Shown: positions 62,853 through 64,000 of the stretch, piece by piece
Numbering within the stretch: the first letter of the stretch is position 1
Layout of the letters: each line of letters begins with the position of its first letter
Source of the DNA: Streptomyces sp. NBC_00247
GTDB lineage: Bacteria; Actinomycetota; Actinomycetes; Streptomycetales; Streptomycetaceae
Direction: 5' to 3'
DNA: 64,000 bases
Assembly (NCBI RefSeq): GCF_036188265.1
Contig: NZ_CP108093.1
Coordinates: 1,240,001-1,304,000 of the forward strand
Program-made: the position numbers and the translations under genes
Notes under the pieces: generated by a model
Database searches by the model: none
What the model was told of the DNA's origin: nothing
Seen by the model: the letters and a program-made list of their open reading frames with translations, nothing else

Positions 62853-64000
62853 TCACGAGGTGACCTGCGGGGACAGGTCGGGGCTGGCGGGTACGTGGTC
62901 GGCCGCCGTCTTGAGCGTGAGCACCATGGTCATGCCGCCGCCGGGGGTGTCCTCCGCGTCGAGGGTGCCGCCCATCGATTCGGCGAACCCCCGGGCGACG
63001 GCCAGGCCGAGGCCGACCCCGGCACCGCGCGGGGCGTCGCCGTACCGCTGGAACGGCTCGAAGATCCGCCGCTTGCCCTCGTCGGGGACGCCGGGACCCC
63101 GGTCGGATACCCGGAGCTCGACGCGGTCGCCCAGCGTGCTGGCGGCCACGGTGACGGGCGTGCCGTCCGGACTGTACTTGACGGCGTTCTCCACGACGTT
63201 GGCCACGGTCCGCTCCAGCAGACCGGGGTCGACGGCGACCATCGGCAGGGTCTCCGGGATGTCGAGCTCGACGCTGCCTTCGGGTACGCCTCCGAGCGCC
63301 ATCGGGACGACCTCGTCGAGGTCGATCTCACGGATCAGCGGGGTGACGGTCCCGGTCTGGAGGCGCGACATGTCGAGCAGGTTGCCGACCAGGTGGTCCA
63401 GGCGGTCGGCGCCGTTCTCTATGCCTTCGAGGAGTTCGGCCTCGTCGTCCTCGGACCAGGCGACGTCGTCGGAGCGCAGCGAGCTGACGGCCGCCTTGAT
63501 GGCGGCGAGCGGGGTGCGCAGGTCGTGGCTGACGGCGGCCAGCAGGGCGGTCCTGATGCGGTTGCCCTCGGCGAGCCTGCGGGCCTTCTCGGCCTCGCCG
63601 ACCAGGCGCTGGCGGTCCAGTACGACGGCCGCCTGCGCGGCGAACGCGCCGAGCACCCGGCGGTCCTCGGCGGGCAGCACCCGGCCGGAGAGCGCGAGCG
63701 CCATGTGGTCGCCGACCGGCATGTCCACGTCGGCGTCGTCGGGCCGGGTCACCGGGCTGGGCCCGACCGATCCCGCGCAGGTCCACGGTTCGACGTCGTT
63801 CTGCCGTTCCAGCAGGGCGACGGACTCCATGGCGAAGGTCTCGCGGACCCGTTCCAGCAGGGCGTCCAGGGTGGTCTCGCCGCGCAGCACGCTGCCGGCC
63901 AGGAAGGAGAGGATCTCCGACTCCGCGCGCAGTCGTGCGGCCTGGTGGGTACGTCTCGCCGCGAGGTCGACCACGGAGGCGACCGACACCGCCACCGCGA
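62853..64000 (-). CDS. kdpD: KdpD-like sensor histidine kinase, C-terminal part (cut by window edge)
   Basis: The frame is open to the right edge; the internal GTG at 63995 is not a credible start. The visible 380 residues contain a GAF-like region (SILSFLAGSVLRGETTLDAL, AMESVALLERQND), the HisKA H-box (TALLAAVSHDLRTPLAAIKA) and a HATPase domain (NVVENAVKYSPDGTPV, DRGPGVPDEGKRRIFEPFQR, GVGLGLAVARGFAESMGGTL). KdpD proteins normally begin with the KdpD/UspA sensor domains and a four-helix membrane block, expected beyond 64000. Together with KdpE, the KimA-like protein and TrkA genes, this makes the right end a potassium homeostasis region. Confidence 0.92.
   Translation of the reverse strand, partial: AVAVSVASVVDLAARRTHQAARLRAESEILSFLAGSVLRGETTLDALLERVRETFAMESVALLERQNDVEPWTCAGSVGPSPVTRPDDADVDMPVGDHMALALSGRVLPAEDRRVLGAFAAQAAVVLDRQRLVGEAEKARRLAEGNRIRTALLAAVSHDLRTPLAAIKAAVSSLRSDDVAWSEDDEAELLEGIENGADRLDHLVGNLLDMSRLQTGTVTPLIREIDLDEVVPMALGGVPEGSVELDIPETLPMVAVDPGLLERTVANVVENAVKYSPDGTPVTVAASTLGDRVELRVSDRGPGVPDEGKRRIFEPFQRYGDAPRGAGVGLGLAVARGFAESMGGTLDAEDTPGGGMTMVLTLKTAADHVPASPDLSPQVTS

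Noticed and set aside
1..64000. CRISPR array or mobile-element boundaries
   Set aside because: No regularly spaced repeats, transposase, integrase or tRNA attachment site was recognised, so the island's mode of transfer remains unknown.

Overview
The window has the hallmarks of a Streptomyces chromosome: roughly 70% G+C or more, strong third-position G/C bias, frequent GTG starts, leaderless-looking promoters, and typical actinobacterial families (DUF397 with an Scr1-type XRE regulator, DUF1996, DUF3159, CeoBC-type TrkA pair, KdpDE). All function calls come from reading translated sequence; no database search was run. No integrase, insertion sequence, tRNA, rRNA or CRISPR array was recognised.

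Layout. (1) 1-6.1 kb: a CHAT caspase-like protease with a helical-repeat front half (cut by the left edge), a membrane Ser/Thr kinase, and a decayed FtsX permease fragment. (2) 6.2-12.4 kb: secreted polysaccharide-related genes (DUF305-like lipoprotein, CBM6-DUF1996 protein, GH16 glucanase with two discoidin domains), a LacI regulator with operator-like palindromes, and a GNAT-like protein. (3) 13.2-52.8 kb: a roughly 40-kb block that reads as a defence island. (4) 52.9-64 kb: housekeeping genes: RNA methyltransferase, KimA-like potassium transporter, two TrkA subunits, a LacI/PhyH pair, DUF3159, OB-fold protein, KdpE and the C-terminal part of KdpD.

The island contains, in order: a three-gene DISARM-like operon whose first gene fuses an intact Ser/Thr kinase to a DUF1998 helicase and a possible nuclease tail, followed by a SNF2/RapA-like helicase and a large Eco57I-type methylase; an XRE/DUF397 pair facing a broken ATPase gene; a DUF2786 protein; a DUF4357-McrB/McrC pair; a RelE-like/UvrD helicase fusion; an HTH/N6-adenine methylase; a solitary Ser/Thr kinase; a four-gene pPIWI-RE operon (RecB-like nuclease, zinc-ribbon REase, DinG-like helicase, PIWI-like protein); and a DUF262 / AAA / unknown triad.

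The most interesting signal is a shared 15-bp dyad, RTNNACTNAGTNNAC, at 13046-13060, 35929-35943 and 39539-39553. It lies ahead of the kinase-helicase operon, the HTH-methylase and the pPIWI-RE operon. This suggests that three systems normally described separately are one regulon, with the HTH-methylase, whose start is 27 bp from its own copy, as a candidate regulator. Kinases at the head of one operon and divergent from another add a possible phosphorylation layer. This link is inference from sequence pattern.
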